In this document: positions 17,837 through 27,301 of the stretch, piece after piece | How positions within the stretch are numbered: the stretch's first letter is position 1 | Layout: the number at the start of each line of letters is the position of its first letter | NCBI GenBank assembly: GCA_029861535.1 | Contig: JAOTZC010000001.1 | Span: forward strand, 62,001-126,000 | From: Gammaproteobacteria bacterium | GTDB taxonomy: Bacteria > Pseudomonadota > Gammaproteobacteria > Steroidobacterales > Woeseiaceae | Direction: 5' to 3' | DNA length: 64,000 bases | The notes under the pieces: model-generated | What the model was told of the DNA's origin: nothing | Database searches by the model: none | The model's input: only the letters and a program-made list of their open reading frames with translations | Position numbers and translations under genes: made by a program

Positions 17837-20050
17837 TTAGGCGGTCGATTCAGCCACGTCGCCCAAACTTTCGAGTACTTCCGCCAACGGCTGCGGCTTG
17901 CCTATTGCGTGCCCCTGCGCGAAATCGACGCCCAACTCAGTGATCAGCTTGCGTGTTTTTTCGTGTTCAACGTACTCGGCGACGGTATCGAGCTTCATCA
18001 CTTTTGCAACCTGAGTAATCGCCGCGACCATCGATTCCGATATGCGATTGTCGGTAATGTCACGAATGAAGCTACCGTCGATCTTCAGCGTGTCGACGCG
18101 GAAGTTTTTCAAATACGCGAACGAGCTCAGTCCGGCGCCAAAATCATCGAGTGCAATGCGACAACCACGATCATGTAGCGCATCGATGAACGCCTGCGCT
18201 TTTGTTAGATTCGACACGGCCGCAGATTCGGTGACCTCGAATCCGAGCGATCGGGCCGCTATACCCGAGGCTTTGATTTCGTCCTCGATGAACTCGAGAA
18301 TTTCATCATCGCCGAGCGACTGGCCTGACAAATTCATCGAAAACAGCACGTCGAGTGCGTTGATATCGTCTGCATATTCATTCAAGCGTGCGATCGTTGC
18401 GCTGACTACCCAGCGATCGATCTGTGGCATGATTTGATACCGTTCAGCGGCGGAGAAGAACGCTGTGGTCGACACCAATTCACCATCACCATCCTTCATA
18501 CGCAACAATATCTCGAAACGCGGTCGATCCCGCTTTAATCCGAGCGATGCTATTTGCTGCGCCATCAACTCGAGGCCATCTGAATCGAGCGCGCGCTGAA
18601 TATCGGTAACCAACTGCATGTCATCGCGGCGCTGTATCAGGCTTTCATTGGATAGGTTGTAGACTTCAATACGATCGCGGCCGTGATCCTTAGCGGCTTC
18701 ACAAGCCATGCGTGCGCTGGTCAGCGCTTTGGTTTCGTCGCCGGATGCGTGGCTGAACGCCGAAATGCCTATGCTGATCGTCACCTGCAATGATTTGTCG
18801 CCCTGCAGGTATCGAAGTGCTTCACCGCGCTCGCGAATAGTCAAGGCGTGTTCCATTGCCACGTTGTCTTCGGCGTGAGTAAGCAGAATACAAAAATCAT
18901 CACCCGTCAGCCGAGACACGACGGCGCTCTTGGGTAGGTCTTCTTCGAGCATTCGGGCAAATCGCATGATTACAGCATCACCGGCGTCGCGACCAAAGGT
19001 ATCGTTGACAAGCTGCAGGTTGTCTAGATCAAGATAAATGATCTGATGGGAGTCTCTTGGGCCTTCGAGCGTTCGCCAGGATTCTTGCAACTGCGCCTCG
19101 AAGCCGGAGCGATTCATTAATCCTGTCATGAAGTCGAAAGACTGCTCAATGACATATTCGACTTTGCGCACAATATGCGACATGAAACGTCGATGAGAGT
19201 TGTTAAACGGCTCGTCGTTGACCCGACCGAGCTGTGCAAGAACCCCCTGAACATTACCGTTGATGTCCGCCAACGGAGACACGAGCGTTTGGTAGCCGCC
19301 ATCGACAGCGCCAGATTCTCCTCTATCTGCCGGCATCTCGAAAATAATTGGTACACGCTTTCCTTCGACGGCCGGCAGAATTTGCTCGATAAGATAGCGA
19401 TCGAGCACCTTGCGATTGACACCTTTCCAACTCGAGTGCGTAGCGCTGACACGAATGCGTTTGGACGGAATCAACAACACGCTATAACAGATGTTCAAGA
19501 ATCGTCCGCTTTGACCGACGAGTTGCGCGAGTCCCGCGTGACTTCGCGACGTGCCGTGAATTTTTTCATCGACCGCGTAAACAAGCTTCAGCTCTTCTTC
19601 GATTTCACGCGTTGCCAAGTGTTTGTTCGCGAGTTGCTGATTCAGGCGCAACGTTTCGGCGATGATGTCAAGAGCAGGCGCCAGAATGCCGTACAGCATG
19701 CTCGGGTTGAACCAAGATGATTTGCCCGCGTTCTTGGAAAACACGACGACTAGAAGCCCTATTTCTTGATCGGCGTCGTCGGTAACCGGCAGCACTAGCA
19801 AAGTACGACCAGATTTTAGAGTGCGGCGCAGAAACTCCGTGCCGTCTTCCTCGGCCACGAAAATATCAGGAGGCAATCCGGTAACAAAGCTGTCGATCTC
19901 ATAATCTTCGGCGCCGTCAGACGACCAGATACAGCTGCGATCGTCCGCATAGAAACAAAAGCACTGTGCCCGCGGCACCAGCGAGTGCAACAGGCCTTTC
20001 ACCTTGCCGATATTCCTAATTGTCGAGAGGCTGTGTACGTCCGCCGTCAT
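17837..20050 (-). CDS. GAF-GGDEF-EAL cyclic-di-GMP signalling protein; likely phosphodiesterase
   Basis: A 737-aa protein from ATG 20050 (TTG 20083 upstream is less likely). The N-terminal half has GAF-like sensory folds and no clear membrane helix. The GGDEF domain begins at TGLMNRSGFEAQL and keeps LDLDNLQLVNDTFG, but its signature is RLTGDDF, not GGDEF, so cyclase activity is doubtful. The EAL domain keeps FEILLRM (Glu in the EAL position), LDDFGAG, LKIDGSFI, VAEYVE and QGHAIGKPQPL, the metal and catalytic set of an active phosphodiesterase. A c-di-GMP riboswitch at 48.3 kb shows the cell senses this molecule transcriptionally. Confidence 0.92.
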   Translation of the reverse strand: MTADVHSLSTIRNIGKVKGLLHSLVPRAQCFCFYADDRSCIWSSDGAEDYEIDSFVTGLPPDIFVAEEDGTEFLRRTLKSGRTLLVLPVTDDADQEIGLLVVVFSKNAGKSSWFNPSMLYGILAPALDIIAETLRLNQQLANKHLATREIEEELKLVYAVDEKIHGTSRSHAGLAQLVGQSGRFLNICYSVLLIPSKRIRVSATHSSWKGVNRKVLDRYLIEQILPAVEGKRVPIIFEMPADRGESGAVDGGYQTLVSPLADINGNVQGVLAQLGRVNDEPFNNSHRRFMSHIVRKVEYVIEQSFDFMTGLMNRSGFEAQLQESWRTLEGPRDSHQIIYLDLDNLQLVNDTFGRDAGDAVIMRFARMLEEDLPKSAVVSRLTGDDFCILLTHAEDNVAMEHALTIRERGEALRYLQGDKSLQVTISIGISAFSHASGDETKALTSARMACEAAKDHGRDRIEVYNLSNESLIQRRDDMQLVTDIQRALDSDGLELMAQQIASLGLKRDRPRFEILLRMKDGDGELVSTTAFFSAAERYQIMPQIDRWVVSATIARLNEYADDINALDVLFSMNLSGQSLGDDEILEFIEDEIKASGIAARSLGFEVTESAAVSNLTKAQAFIDALHDRGCRIALDDFGAGLSSFAYLKNFRVDTLKIDGSFIRDITDNRISESMVAAITQVAKVMKLDTVAEYVEHEKTRKLITELGVDFAQGHAIGKPQPLAEVLESLGDVAESTA

Positions 20051-20176
20051 TGCCGATTCCGCACCCGGACAAACAGTGCACAACCATGCCAGCGCAGCCT
20101 TAGGAGCGCTGTGATGGAAGTCTCAGCTACGGCTTGGAATCAACGACTTAGCGCCAGGCTCGGCCGGTCGACCTTG

Positions 20177-21130
20177 TTACTGGGATGCCAGCCAATCGTC
20201 GTCAGAACCCTCGTTGACACCCTCGAACAGCGGCGTCGACAAATAACGCTCGCCAGTGTCCGGCAACATCGCCAATATCGCGCTACCGTCTGGCGCGCTT
20301 TGCGCAAGCTCCAGTGCGGTCGCGAGCGTGGCGCCGGCCGAAATGCCGGTAAAGATGCCTTCCTTCGCCGCCAGCTCACGCGACACTTCGATCGCCCGCT
20401 CATCGGTAACCGACTTAAGCTCGTCGAATATCTCGCGGTCCAGCACGTCCGGGATGAAATCCGGCGTCCAGCCCTGAATCTTATGCGGGCTCCAGTCGCT
20501 GCCCGCCAGCAGCATCGCGCCGGCCGGCTCGGTCGCAACGATAGTCAGGTCCGGTCGCGCCGCTTTGAGCGTGCGCCCGGCGCCGGTCATCGTTCCGCCC
20601 GTACCGTATCCGGTGACCCAATAGTCCAGTCGACGTCCCGCGAAATCACGCAATATTTCAGGCCCGGTCGTGTTCGCGTGATATTCCGGATTAGCCGGAT
20701 TCTCGAACTGACGTGCCAGGAACCAATCGTATTTTTCGGCCAGTTCTTCGGCTTTTTTGACCATGCCGGTACCTCGTTCGGCCGCCGGTGTCAGGATTAC
20801 TTTGGCACCGAGACCACGCATGATCTTACGCCGCTCAACCGAGAACGAATCGGCCATCGTCGCAACAAAAGGGTGTCCCTTAGCGGCACAGACCATGGCC
20901 AATGCAATGCCGGTGTTACCCGAGGTTGCCTCAACCACGGTTTGGCCAGGTTTTAGCGTGCCTTTTTGTTCGGCATCAATGATGATCGCGTAGGCGAGCC
21001 GGTCCTTGACTGACGCCAGCGGATTGAACGATTCGATTTTGACGTACACGTCAACATTCTTCGGCGCCATCCGATTTAAGCGCACTACAGGCGTGTTTCC
21101 TATCGTCTCGAGAATATTGTTGTAAATCAT
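20177..21130 (-). CDS. cysK: Cysteine synthase A (O-acetylserine sulfhydrylase)
   Basis: A 317-aa PLP enzyme that makes L-cysteine from O-acetylserine and sulfide. The start is ATG 21130, preceded by AAGGA at proper spacing; a longer open frame upstream is unlikely to be translated. The PLP lysine is Lys42 in NPLASVKDRLA. The substrate loop EATSGNTGIAL, the phosphate-binding GYGTGGTMTGAGR, GISAGA and LPDTGERYLST are all present. Unusually acidic C-terminal end (EGSDDDW). It is divergent from cysB, its expected activator. Confidence 0.96.
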   Translation of the reverse strand: MIYNNILETIGNTPVVRLNRMAPKNVDVYVKIESFNPLASVKDRLAYAIIIDAEQKGTLKPGQTVVEATSGNTGIALAMVCAAKGHPFVATMADSFSVERRKIMRGLGAKVILTPAAERGTGMVKKAEELAEKYDWFLARQFENPANPEYHANTTGPEILRDFAGRRLDYWVTGYGTGGTMTGAGRTLKAARPDLTIVATEPAGAMLLAGSDWSPHKIQGWTPDFIPDVLDREIFDELKSVTDERAIEVSRELAAKEGIFTGISAGATLATALELAQSAPDGSAILAMLPDTGERYLSTPLFEGVNEGSDDDWLASQ

Positions 21131-21475
21131 CGTGTAATCCTTGTTGTTAGCGTGTTGTAGATGACTAAGGTCGTTGTATAGCAGATTCGGACAAAGAATA
21201 CGGTTCATCCGACCTCCGCACCCCTAACGCCGACGAGCGGCTCATCGGCGCAACCATGAGAAGCTGTCTAAACGAGGCCACAATCGGCCAATGTGTGTCT
21301 GCCGTTATAACTCTGTGTTATATCTAGGCCCTGTGTCCGTCGATATATGCGCATAAAAATCCGCCTAGTCATCTGGGCGCGTCAGTTTCCGTTCGTCGTG
21401 TTTTTTGCGCATTTGCGGAAACGAACCTGCGTTTCGAAGGTCATAGAAATGAAACGCGGGGACTATTCATTTTCG
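21131..21475. promoter_or_regulatory. Divergent cysK/cysB control region
   Basis: A 345-bp gap without a supported gene. It contains the perfect palindrome GTTATAAC (21304-21311), then GTTATATC (21317-21324), giving two GTTATA half-sites 13 bp apart close to a plausible -10. A CysB-type box is an inference from gene context and not from a recognised consensus. The Shine-Dalgarno sequences for cysK (AAGGA, about 21136-21140) and cysB (GGGGA, about 21458) lie at the ends. Confidence 0.45.
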
Positions 21476-22486
21476 ATGAAATTACAGCAACTTAAGTATT
21501 TGCTTGCGATCGTGGATAACGGGCTGAATATCACAGCGGCCGCAGACCGGATGTATACCTCGCAGCCGGGGGTTAGCAAACAGCTAAAGCTGCTCGAAGA
21601 AGAGCTCGGCTTGCAGCTTTTTACGCGCAAGGGCAAAAGTCTCGGCGGCGTGACGCCAGCCGGTCACCAGGTAATCGATCGCGCACGTCTGATCATGCAA
21701 GAGGTCGACAACATTCGTAGCCTGGCCTCGGATTATTATCGAGAAGAAGAAGGCATGCTGTCGATCGCGACGACGCACACGCAGGCACGCTATGTTCTAC
21801 CTGAGGTCATTCGCGAATTTCGTAGTCGCTATCCGAAAGTCGCACTGAATCTGCATCAGGGAACATCCGAGCAAATCGCCGATATGGTTGCGGCCAACGA
21901 AATCGATTTCGCAATTGCCACCGGCTCGCACGACCTCTTCAGTGAGTTGCTGCTCGTGCCGGGTTACCACTGGCATCGAAAAATAATTGTGCCGCGTGAT
22001 CACGAACTGGCGCTACTTGACGGCAAGGCCACACTGCACGATCTCGCGAAGTTTCCGCTCGTCACGTACGTATTCAGTTTTGGCGGACACTCATCATTAA
22101 AACAAGCCTTTGCCGATGAAGGGCTTGAACCCGACGTTGTGTTTACGGCACGCGACGCCGATATCATAAAGACCTATGTGCGCATGGGGCTCGGCGTCGG
22201 TATCGTCGCAAGCATGGCCGAGGACTGCGACGACAACAAAGACCTTGCGGCCATTAATGCCGAGGGCTTGTTTCCACGTTCAACCACTTGGATTGGTTTT
22301 CGCAAAGAGATCGTATTGCGCCGCTACATGCTCGATTTCATGCAGCTTTTTGCGCCGCACATCACGGCCGATCAGCTTGAGAAAACGCGCCACGCTAGGA
22401 CCCAGAGCGATATCGATAAGCTATTTGTTGAATCGCGGCTTCCCGTACGCGGAGGTTGCTCCGACGACATTAACGAAGCCGCCTAA
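21476..22486 (+). CDS. cysB: LysR-family regulator CysB (cysteine regulon)
   Basis: A 336-aa LysR-type regulator beginning MKLQQLKYLLAIVDNGLNIT, the CysB/Cbl N-terminus. The frame is open another 43 codons upstream, but the family start and a GGGGA sequence favour ATG 21476. The winged helix carries AAADRMYTSQPGVSKQLK (about 21-38). The effector domain has ATTHTQARYVLP and ARDADIIKTYVRMGLGVGIV, which match the N-acetylserine/O-acetylserine-binding family. It likely activates sulfur assimilation genes, including divergent cysK. Confidence 0.93.
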   Translation: MKLQQLKYLLAIVDNGLNITAAADRMYTSQPGVSKQLKLLEEELGLQLFTRKGKSLGGVTPAGHQVIDRARLIMQEVDNIRSLASDYYREEEGMLSIATTHTQARYVLPEVIREFRSRYPKVALNLHQGTSEQIADMVAANEIDFAIATGSHDLFSELLLVPGYHWHRKIIVPRDHELALLDGKATLHDLAKFPLVTYVFSFGGHSSLKQAFADEGLEPDVVFTARDADIIKTYVRMGLGVGIVASMAEDCDDNKDLAAINAEGLFPRSTTWIGFRKEIVLRRYMLDFMQLFAPHITADQLEKTRHARTQSDIDKLFVESRLPVRGGCSDDINEAA

Positions 22487-22522
22487 GCTCACACAGATGC
22501 TAATTTGTTGATCGTCGCGTCA

Positions 22523-23107
22523 TTAATAGACGCGGATACCGCCATGTCGTGCCCGGTTTTGCCGATCGATCCACCACAGGCCGCCGAAAAAGCCGGTAAT
22601 CAGGCAAACCACGACCGCGCCGCCGACCCACGTGTAAGGCAAGCTATAACGGTAGCGTTCCTGGCGTGCGGCAAGCGACTCGTTGCTGGCCTCGAGTTCT
22701 GCCGTGCGGCTTGAGGATTCGTCGAGCCGCGCTTGTAGGTCGGCCGATTCTTGCCTGAGCTTATCCACCAGCGCTTGCGGTTCCGCGAACGACGCCTGCA
22801 GCTCCTCGACCCGCAAGCTTAGACGCTCCATTTCAGCCTGCGACTCGTTGACGATGAGTTTCGCCGGTTTTTCATAGACGATGTAACCGGCACTAACATA
22901 GCCCTGTCGGCCATCCGCCAATTCGACCAGCGCCGTCTGGCTGTTTCGCGATAACACTTCAAACTGGTCGCCGCTGACCAGCGTCTCAACGACACTCGTC
23001 AATTCTGCGTCGGCGTACATACGTAAACGCAAGTTGTCGGTCACGTACGCCGTCTCGGCGACCGCCATCATAGGAATTAGCGTCAGCAGCCCAATTATTA
23101 GACGCAT
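22523..23107 (-). CDS. SH3-domain envelope protein (TIGR04211/YgiM-like)
   Basis: A 194-aa membrane-attached periplasmic protein. A signal peptide (1-17, cleaved near MAVAE-TAY) precedes a bacterial SH3 domain (about 20-80, starting TAYVTDNLRLRMYADAEL). A coiled coil follows (about 88-150, heptads rich in Glu, Leu and Ala), then one C-terminal transmembrane helix (about 160-180) and a short basic tail. This is the YgiM architecture. Role uncertain; often near signalling or cell-wall genes, here downstream of dacB. Confidence 0.9.
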   Translation of the reverse strand: MRLIIGLLTLIPMMAVAETAYVTDNLRLRMYADAELTSVVETLVSGDQFEVLSRNSQTALVELADGRQGYVSAGYIVYEKPAKLIVNESQAEMERLSLRVEELQASFAEPQALVDKLRQESADLQARLDESSSRTAELEASNESLAARQERYRYSLPYTWVGGAVVVCLITGFFGGLWWIDRQNRARHGGIRVY

Positions 23108-23170
23108 TGTCGATCTCCGTTGCCCCGCGCGAGTGTACTACAGCGAGCCGTTGTGAACTGCATGCGCAGG

Positions 23171-24592
23171 TTACTGATCGTAGAGCCAGCGCAACAGTGC
23201 GGTTTGGGCTTCCTCGCCCGGCCCGCGATGAATATCCTTGTGGTTCTGCAGGACCACCACTGCGAAGCGGCGGCCGGATCGCGACTGAATATAGCCGGCA
23301 ATGGCCGACACGTGGTCGAGCGATCCTGTTTTGAGATGCGCCTGCCCCGTGAGCTTCGTGTCATCGAAACGACGTCGAAGCGTGCCGTCATGACCGGATA
23401 GCGCCATAGAGGCTGTAAATTCCGGCATATACGGTTGGCGCCATGCGAATTGCAATATGCGGTTAAAGTCGCGAGCGGAAATGCGTGCGTCGCGCGACAG
23501 CCCTGCGCCGTTGTCTAGTTGCAAACTTTTTACGTCCGGCGTATTCATTAACAGCCAATCCGCAATGACTGTGCGACCCCCTTCTTCGGTGCCCGGCGCG
23601 CCGAAGGTCTCGGCCGATAGCGTGTACAACAGTTGTCGCGCCATAACATTGTTGCTGTGTTTGTTGACGCGCGCAATTATTTCAGCGAGTGCCAGCGATC
23701 CAAACGATACGATTGGTTCCTGCTCCTCAGGCGCTAACGCGTTGCGCCAGCTACCTTCGATTACGCCGCCTGATTCTTTCCACAGAGTCGCGACGAGGCC
23801 AAAGGCGAAGGCGTTATGATCAAGTGCCGTACGATCCATGGCGTAGCGGTGGCAGCGTTTTGGAAAGCGGCCATCGAGAATCATCGTGTCGAAACTTTCA
23901 TTCGGCGTTATCGAGATGCCGCGTTGAAAGCCCCTGCAGCTACTATCTGCCAATGACAAGCGGTTCTCTACACGCAGATTTTCGAGGGGCGGATCCAGCG
24001 ATACGCGCACGCCATCGGCGGCAGGGTCTGGTTCGAACCACAAACGCACAACTTTGAAATTCATCAATAATGCGTTCGGTCCGACATTGTAGGCACGCAT
24101 CGGTTGCCGATCGAAACCGGAAGGATCGTGTCCGGAAACACTGAAGTAACTATCGTCTAACAATAAGTCACCGCCGATTTCGGAAATACCGGCCTGATTG
24201 ACGCTGCGAAGCATTTGCCAAACCCGCTCGGTGACAAGAAACGGATCGCCATGACCCTTGATCAGCAAGTCGCCATCGAGTCGGCCATTATCAATATTGC
24301 CAAGTGCATAAATGTCCGTCTGCCAACGGTAACTGGGCCCAAGCACATCGAGCGCGACCAGCGTTGTGACGAGTTTCATCGTCGATGCAGGATTTTTCGC
24401 AACGTCTGCGTTCCACGTCAACACGGTTTTGCCGTTGTCAACGTCCGTGACATGGATACTGAGGGACGTGTCTGGAACCTGACGCAGGTTCAGGATACTC
24501 CTGACACCCGTAGGCAGTTCGCTGTCGGCGCCGATCGCAGGGTTCACAAATACAAGTAAGAACCCAAGAGCGCTAAGTGCTTGTCTGATCAA
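23171..24592 (-). CDS. dacB: D-alanyl-D-alanine carboxypeptidase/endopeptidase (PBP4, class C)
   Basis: A 473-aa secreted penicillin-binding protein. After a signal peptide (1-21) the catalytic SXXK motif is Ser70-Thr-Met-Lys73. The SXN-type motif is in NKHSNNVMARQLL and the KTG triad is in AHLKTGSLDHVSAIAGY near the C-terminus. The large insert between SXXK and SXN is typical of PBP4. It trims or cleaves murein crosslinks in the periplasm. Its 5' end overlaps the TVP38-type gene by 20 bp, indicating co-transcription. Confidence 0.95.
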   Translation of the reverse strand: MIRQALSALGFLLVFVNPAIGADSELPTGVRSILNLRQVPDTSLSIHVTDVDNGKTVLTWNADVAKNPASTMKLVTTLVALDVLGPSYRWQTDIYALGNIDNGRLDGDLLIKGHGDPFLVTERVWQMLRSVNQAGISEIGGDLLLDDSYFSVSGHDPSGFDRQPMRAYNVGPNALLMNFKVVRLWFEPDPAADGVRVSLDPPLENLRVENRLSLADSSCRGFQRGISITPNESFDTMILDGRFPKRCHRYAMDRTALDHNAFAFGLVATLWKESGGVIEGSWRNALAPEEQEPIVSFGSLALAEIIARVNKHSNNVMARQLLYTLSAETFGAPGTEEGGRTVIADWLLMNTPDVKSLQLDNGAGLSRDARISARDFNRILQFAWRQPYMPEFTASMALSGHDGTLRRRFDDTKLTGQAHLKTGSLDHVSAIAGYIQSRSGRRFAVVVLQNHKDIHRGPGEEAQTALLRWLYDQ

Positions 24593-25295
24593 GGTCGTTA
24601 ACCATTCCCGTTCTACGATCCAGTGCGCGCCTAACGGCGCGCCTGACTACAAATATAACAATAGCAATCGCGACTATAGCAATGCCAGCAACCCACCATG
24701 TGCCTGGCCCCGAATCCGTGTCCCCGGCGAGCACCTGGCTGATGTCGCGGGCAATTGAGCCAAGATATACATACAGAGCCACGATCGGAAACATGCCCAC
24801 AATCGTCGCGGCCGCATACGTCGGAGTACTGACGCGAGTCAGGCCGTACGCGTAGTTCAGCATGTTGAACGGTATTACCAGCGCGACGCGGGTTAACGCG
24901 ACGATTGCGAACGCTTGTTCCTCCAGCGCATCGTCGAGCGCAAGCATTCGTGCATTCCCGGAAATGCGTTTTTCTACCCAACCTCGCGCGAGAGTTCTGC
25001 CGGCAAGTAACGCCACAACAGCGCCGGCTGAAATTCCGAACAGCCCGTACAACAATCCCGGCATAAATCCGAATAGCAGGCCCGCCAGCATCATCGGAAT
25101 CCAGCCCGGTGTCAGCGCGACAACGGCTACGATCGTTAGACCGAGATAAGCGAGGGCGCCGACGACCGTGTGCGCCCGTATCCATAGCTCCAGGCCCTGC
25201 AGCCATTCGCCTACTGGCAACGTGCGAGCCAGCACTATCGCGCCTATCACTAACGCGACAGCAAGGATTCGTGAGAATGCTTGGCGTGTGATCAC
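24573..25295 (-). CDS. TVP38/TMEM64 (VTT-domain) membrane protein
   Basis: A 240-aa DedA-superfamily membrane protein with about six hydrophobic segments. The SNARE-assoc/VTT core is visible as LTPGWIPMMLAGLLFGFMPG, the re-entrant GLFGISAGAVVALLAGR and RVALVIPFNMLNYAYGLTRV, with the conserved Arg and Pro of this family. Relatives have been implicated in lipid transport across the membrane. It precedes and overlaps dacB, and lies 9 bp after the stop of the sigma-54 regulator on the same strand. Confidence 0.9.
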   Translation of the reverse strand: MITRQAFSRILAVALVIGAIVLARTLPVGEWLQGLELWIRAHTVVGALAYLGLTIVAVVALTPGWIPMMLAGLLFGFMPGLLYGLFGISAGAVVALLAGRTLARGWVEKRISGNARMLALDDALEEQAFAIVALTRVALVIPFNMLNYAYGLTRVSTPTYAAATIVGMFPIVALYVYLGSIARDISQVLAGDTDSGPGTWWVAGIAIVAIAIVIFVVRRAVRRALDRRTGMVNDLDQTST

Positions 25296-25304
25296 GGCTT
25301 GTTC

Positions 25305-27107
25305 CTAGACTCGCGCTGGTTTCTTGATGCCAAGTGTACGAATGCGGTCAGCGAGGGTTGTCGGTCGAATACCCAACATCTCGGCAGCACCGCCGGCACC
25401 TGACACTCTCCCATTGCTTTGCTTGAGCGCCGCAACGATATTTCTTTTCTGAAACTCCCGCATCTCGTTTTCAGTAAGCACCTGGCCGTCGGCAATTAAT
25501 GTCGCGGCCGTACCGTCTTTTTCTGCTTTCAGGCCCGGCATCGATTTATCCAAACGCAACACACTTCCCGGCGATAATATGACGGCCCGTTCGATAACAT
25601 TTTTTAATTCTCGAATATTGCCGGGCCAGTCATAGCGACGTAGGTTATCAGCCTGTGCACGTGTCAAGGTCATCGTTTCGCGGCCAAAATCGCGACACGT
25701 TTGTTCGAGAAAATGTTGTGCCAACTGCACAACGTCTTCGCCACGGGCACGAAGAGGCGGCACTTCGACAGGGAAAACGCTCAAACGATAAAAAAGGTCT
25801 TCACGAAATTCGCCCGCGACGATTAACTTTTCGAGATCGCGATTCGTCGCCGCGATAACACGTACATCCACGGACCGCGTTACATCGTCCCCAACGCGCT
25901 CGAATTCACTTTCCTGCAGGACGCGCAGCAGCTTGCCTTGTAATTCCAGTGGTATCTCGCCGACCTCGTCGAGAAAAATCGTGCCACCATCGGCGAGCTG
26001 AAACCTGCCGATACGGTCGCGGTGAGCGCCTGTAAAAGCTCCCTTCACGTGACCAAAGAATTCACTTTCGAACAATTCTTTGGGAATCGACGCACAATTG
26101 ACTTTTACAAGTGGCCCTTCACCACGTGGACTTCGCAAATGGATTTCTCGGGCGACAAGTTCCTTACCAACACCAGACTCGCCGAGCAACAAGACACTCG
26201 CAGGTGTATTGGCGACGGCCTCTACTCTCTGCAGCATTTGCTTTAGCGCCGCGCTTTCGCCGACGATCATGCCGAAACTTAGCGCAACGTTGACTTCCTC
26301 TCGAAGATAGTCTCGTTCGTGCTCCAGTTCTTCGCGCAATCGTGCGTTCTCCGCGAGCGTTCGTCGCAACTGTCTTTCCGCGCGATTGCGTTCGGTGACG
26401 TCTTTCGAAGCCACCAGCATGCGGTCAACCTTGCCCTCCGTGTCTCGTCGCGAAATAGACGACACTATGAGGTCCAACACTTCGCCTTTGCGCGTAACCA
26501 TTTGCCGCTCGATGTTGTTGAAGTCTCCTTGGTTAATGAATTCCTTCATACGATCACCGGCGTAGCGTTTGCGATCCGCATCGCCAAAGAAATCCGTGAT
26601 AGGTCGGCCGATGACTTGCTTTCGCGTGTACTCGAGTTTGTGTAGCCAGTGATCTGTGACTGTAACAATATGACCGTCACCATCGACAGTGTGCAGCATC
26701 GCCGGGGTCGACCTGTACAAAGTGCGATATTTGAAGTTTGCGCGCGCCTCTTCCGAAATTTCGCTGTACAGTGCGATCGTGCGCATGAATGTGCCATCTG
26801 GCGTGTAGGCAAATAGTGCATTTGTACTGCAATCAACGACCTCGCCATTTTTGGCAACGAAGCTGATGGGTTTGTTCACGAGTTTGCCAGTGCGTCTGAG
26901 CGCTGGTCGGAATTCTTCGGCAATGCGTTGGGCACTCGCTTCGGTCGCGAATTCCTCTGGCCGCCGACCGACCATTTCGTCGCGCGTATAACCGAGCCGC
27001 GAGAGCAGCGCGTCATTGACATCCAAGAAAACGCCATCTTCGGCAATGGACGTCGCCATCGCCGGCGAGTGGCGAAACAACCATTGATAGTCATCAAATT
27101 CGGCCAT
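25305..27107 (-). CDS. Sigma-54-dependent activator, PAS-PAS-AAA+-Fis HTH
   Basis: A 600-aa enhancer-binding protein. Two PAS domains (about 5-120 and 125-240) lead through a coiled coil (245-272) into the AAA+ domain. Visible motifs are Walker A GESGVGKE (309-316), the sigma-54 contact loop GAFTGA (356-361), Walker B FLDEVGE (378-384) and the arginine-finger region. The C-terminal Fis-type helix-turn-helix is [20 protein letters not shown]. There is no receiver domain, so the signal is probably sensed by the PAS domains (ligand or redox unknown). It reads away from a sigma-54 promoter, with three palindromic operators only 13-66 bp upstream of its ATG, suggesting autoregulation plus control of the divergent transcript. 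Confidence 0.95.
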   Translation of the reverse strand: MAEFDDYQWLFRHSPAMATSIAEDGVFLDVNDALLSRLGYTRDEMVGRRPEEFATEASAQRIAEEFRPALRRTGKLVNKPISFVAKNGEVVDCSTNALFAYTPDGTFMRTIALYSEISEEARANFKYRTLYRSTPAMLHTVDGDGHIVTVTDHWLHKLEYTRKQVIGRPITDFFGDADRKRYAGDRMKEFINQGDFNNIERQMVTRKGEVLDLIVSSISRRDTEGKVDRMLVASKDVTERNRAERQLRRTLAENARLREELEHERDYLREEVNVALSFGMIVGESAALKQMLQRVEAVANTPASVLLLGESGVGKELVAREIHLRSPRGEGPLVKVNCASIPKELFESEFFGHVKGAFTGAHRDRIGRFQLADGGTIFLDEVGEIPLELQGKLLRVLQESEFERVGDDVTRSVDVRVIAATNRDLEKLIVAGEFREDLFYRLSVFPVEVPPLRARGEDVVQLAQHFLEQTCRDFGRETMTLTRAQADNLRRYDWPGNIRELKNVIERAVILSPGSVLRLDKSMPGLKAEKDGTAATLIADGQVLTENEMREFQKRNIVAALKQSNGRVSGAGGAAEMLGIRPTTLADRIRTLGIKKPARV

Positions 27108-27119
27108 CGGCGCAGTGTA

Positions 27120-27173
27120 TACGAAATTTCGTAAAAGGAGTCACGGAATTTCGTATTTAACGAAATTCCGTGA
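27120..27173. promoter_or_regulatory. Triple palindromic operator / upstream activating sequence
   Basis: Three copies of ACGRAATTYCGT occur at 27121-27132 (flanked to a perfect 14-bp palindrome), 27143-27154 and 27160-27171. Copies 2 and 3 also form a perfect 14-bp inverted repeat with a 5-bp spacer (27141-27173). They lie about 50-100 bp upstream of the sigma-54 -24 element, the normal place for an enhancer-binding protein, and directly in front of the regulator's start codon. Confidence 0.85.
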
Positions 27174-27218
27174 TCATCAGTAACTAGTTAAGTTATTGAT
27201 TTTATAGAATTATCGAGC

Positions 27219-27235
27219 TTGGCATGGCTTGTGCA
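27219..27235 (+). promoter_or_regulatory. Sigma-54 (-24/-12) promoter
   Basis: TTGGCATGGCTTGTGCA matches the sigma-54 consensus YTGGCACGRNNNTTGCW at 15 of 17 positions, with the invariant GG (27221-27222) and GC (27233-27234) ten bases apart. Transcription should begin near 27246 and read toward the 37-aa peptide. The adjacent sigma-54 activator strengthens the call. Confidence 0.88.
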
Positions 27236-27301
27236 TTACAGACAGTGAGTTTATTGACTAATCCGCTCGCTTGGGCAGCGGAACAACGGAAGGATTCGAT
27301 C

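Noticed and set aside
19985-20956. 323-aa plus-strand open frame across the GGDEF-EAL and cysK region
   Set aside because: Antisense to two clear genes and without recognisable motifs or membrane or signal features.
27224-27301. N-terminal extension of the 37-aa peptide from ATG 27224
   Set aside because: This ATG is within the sigma-54 promoter, upstream of the predicted transcript start; ATG 27302 has a strong ribosome binding site.
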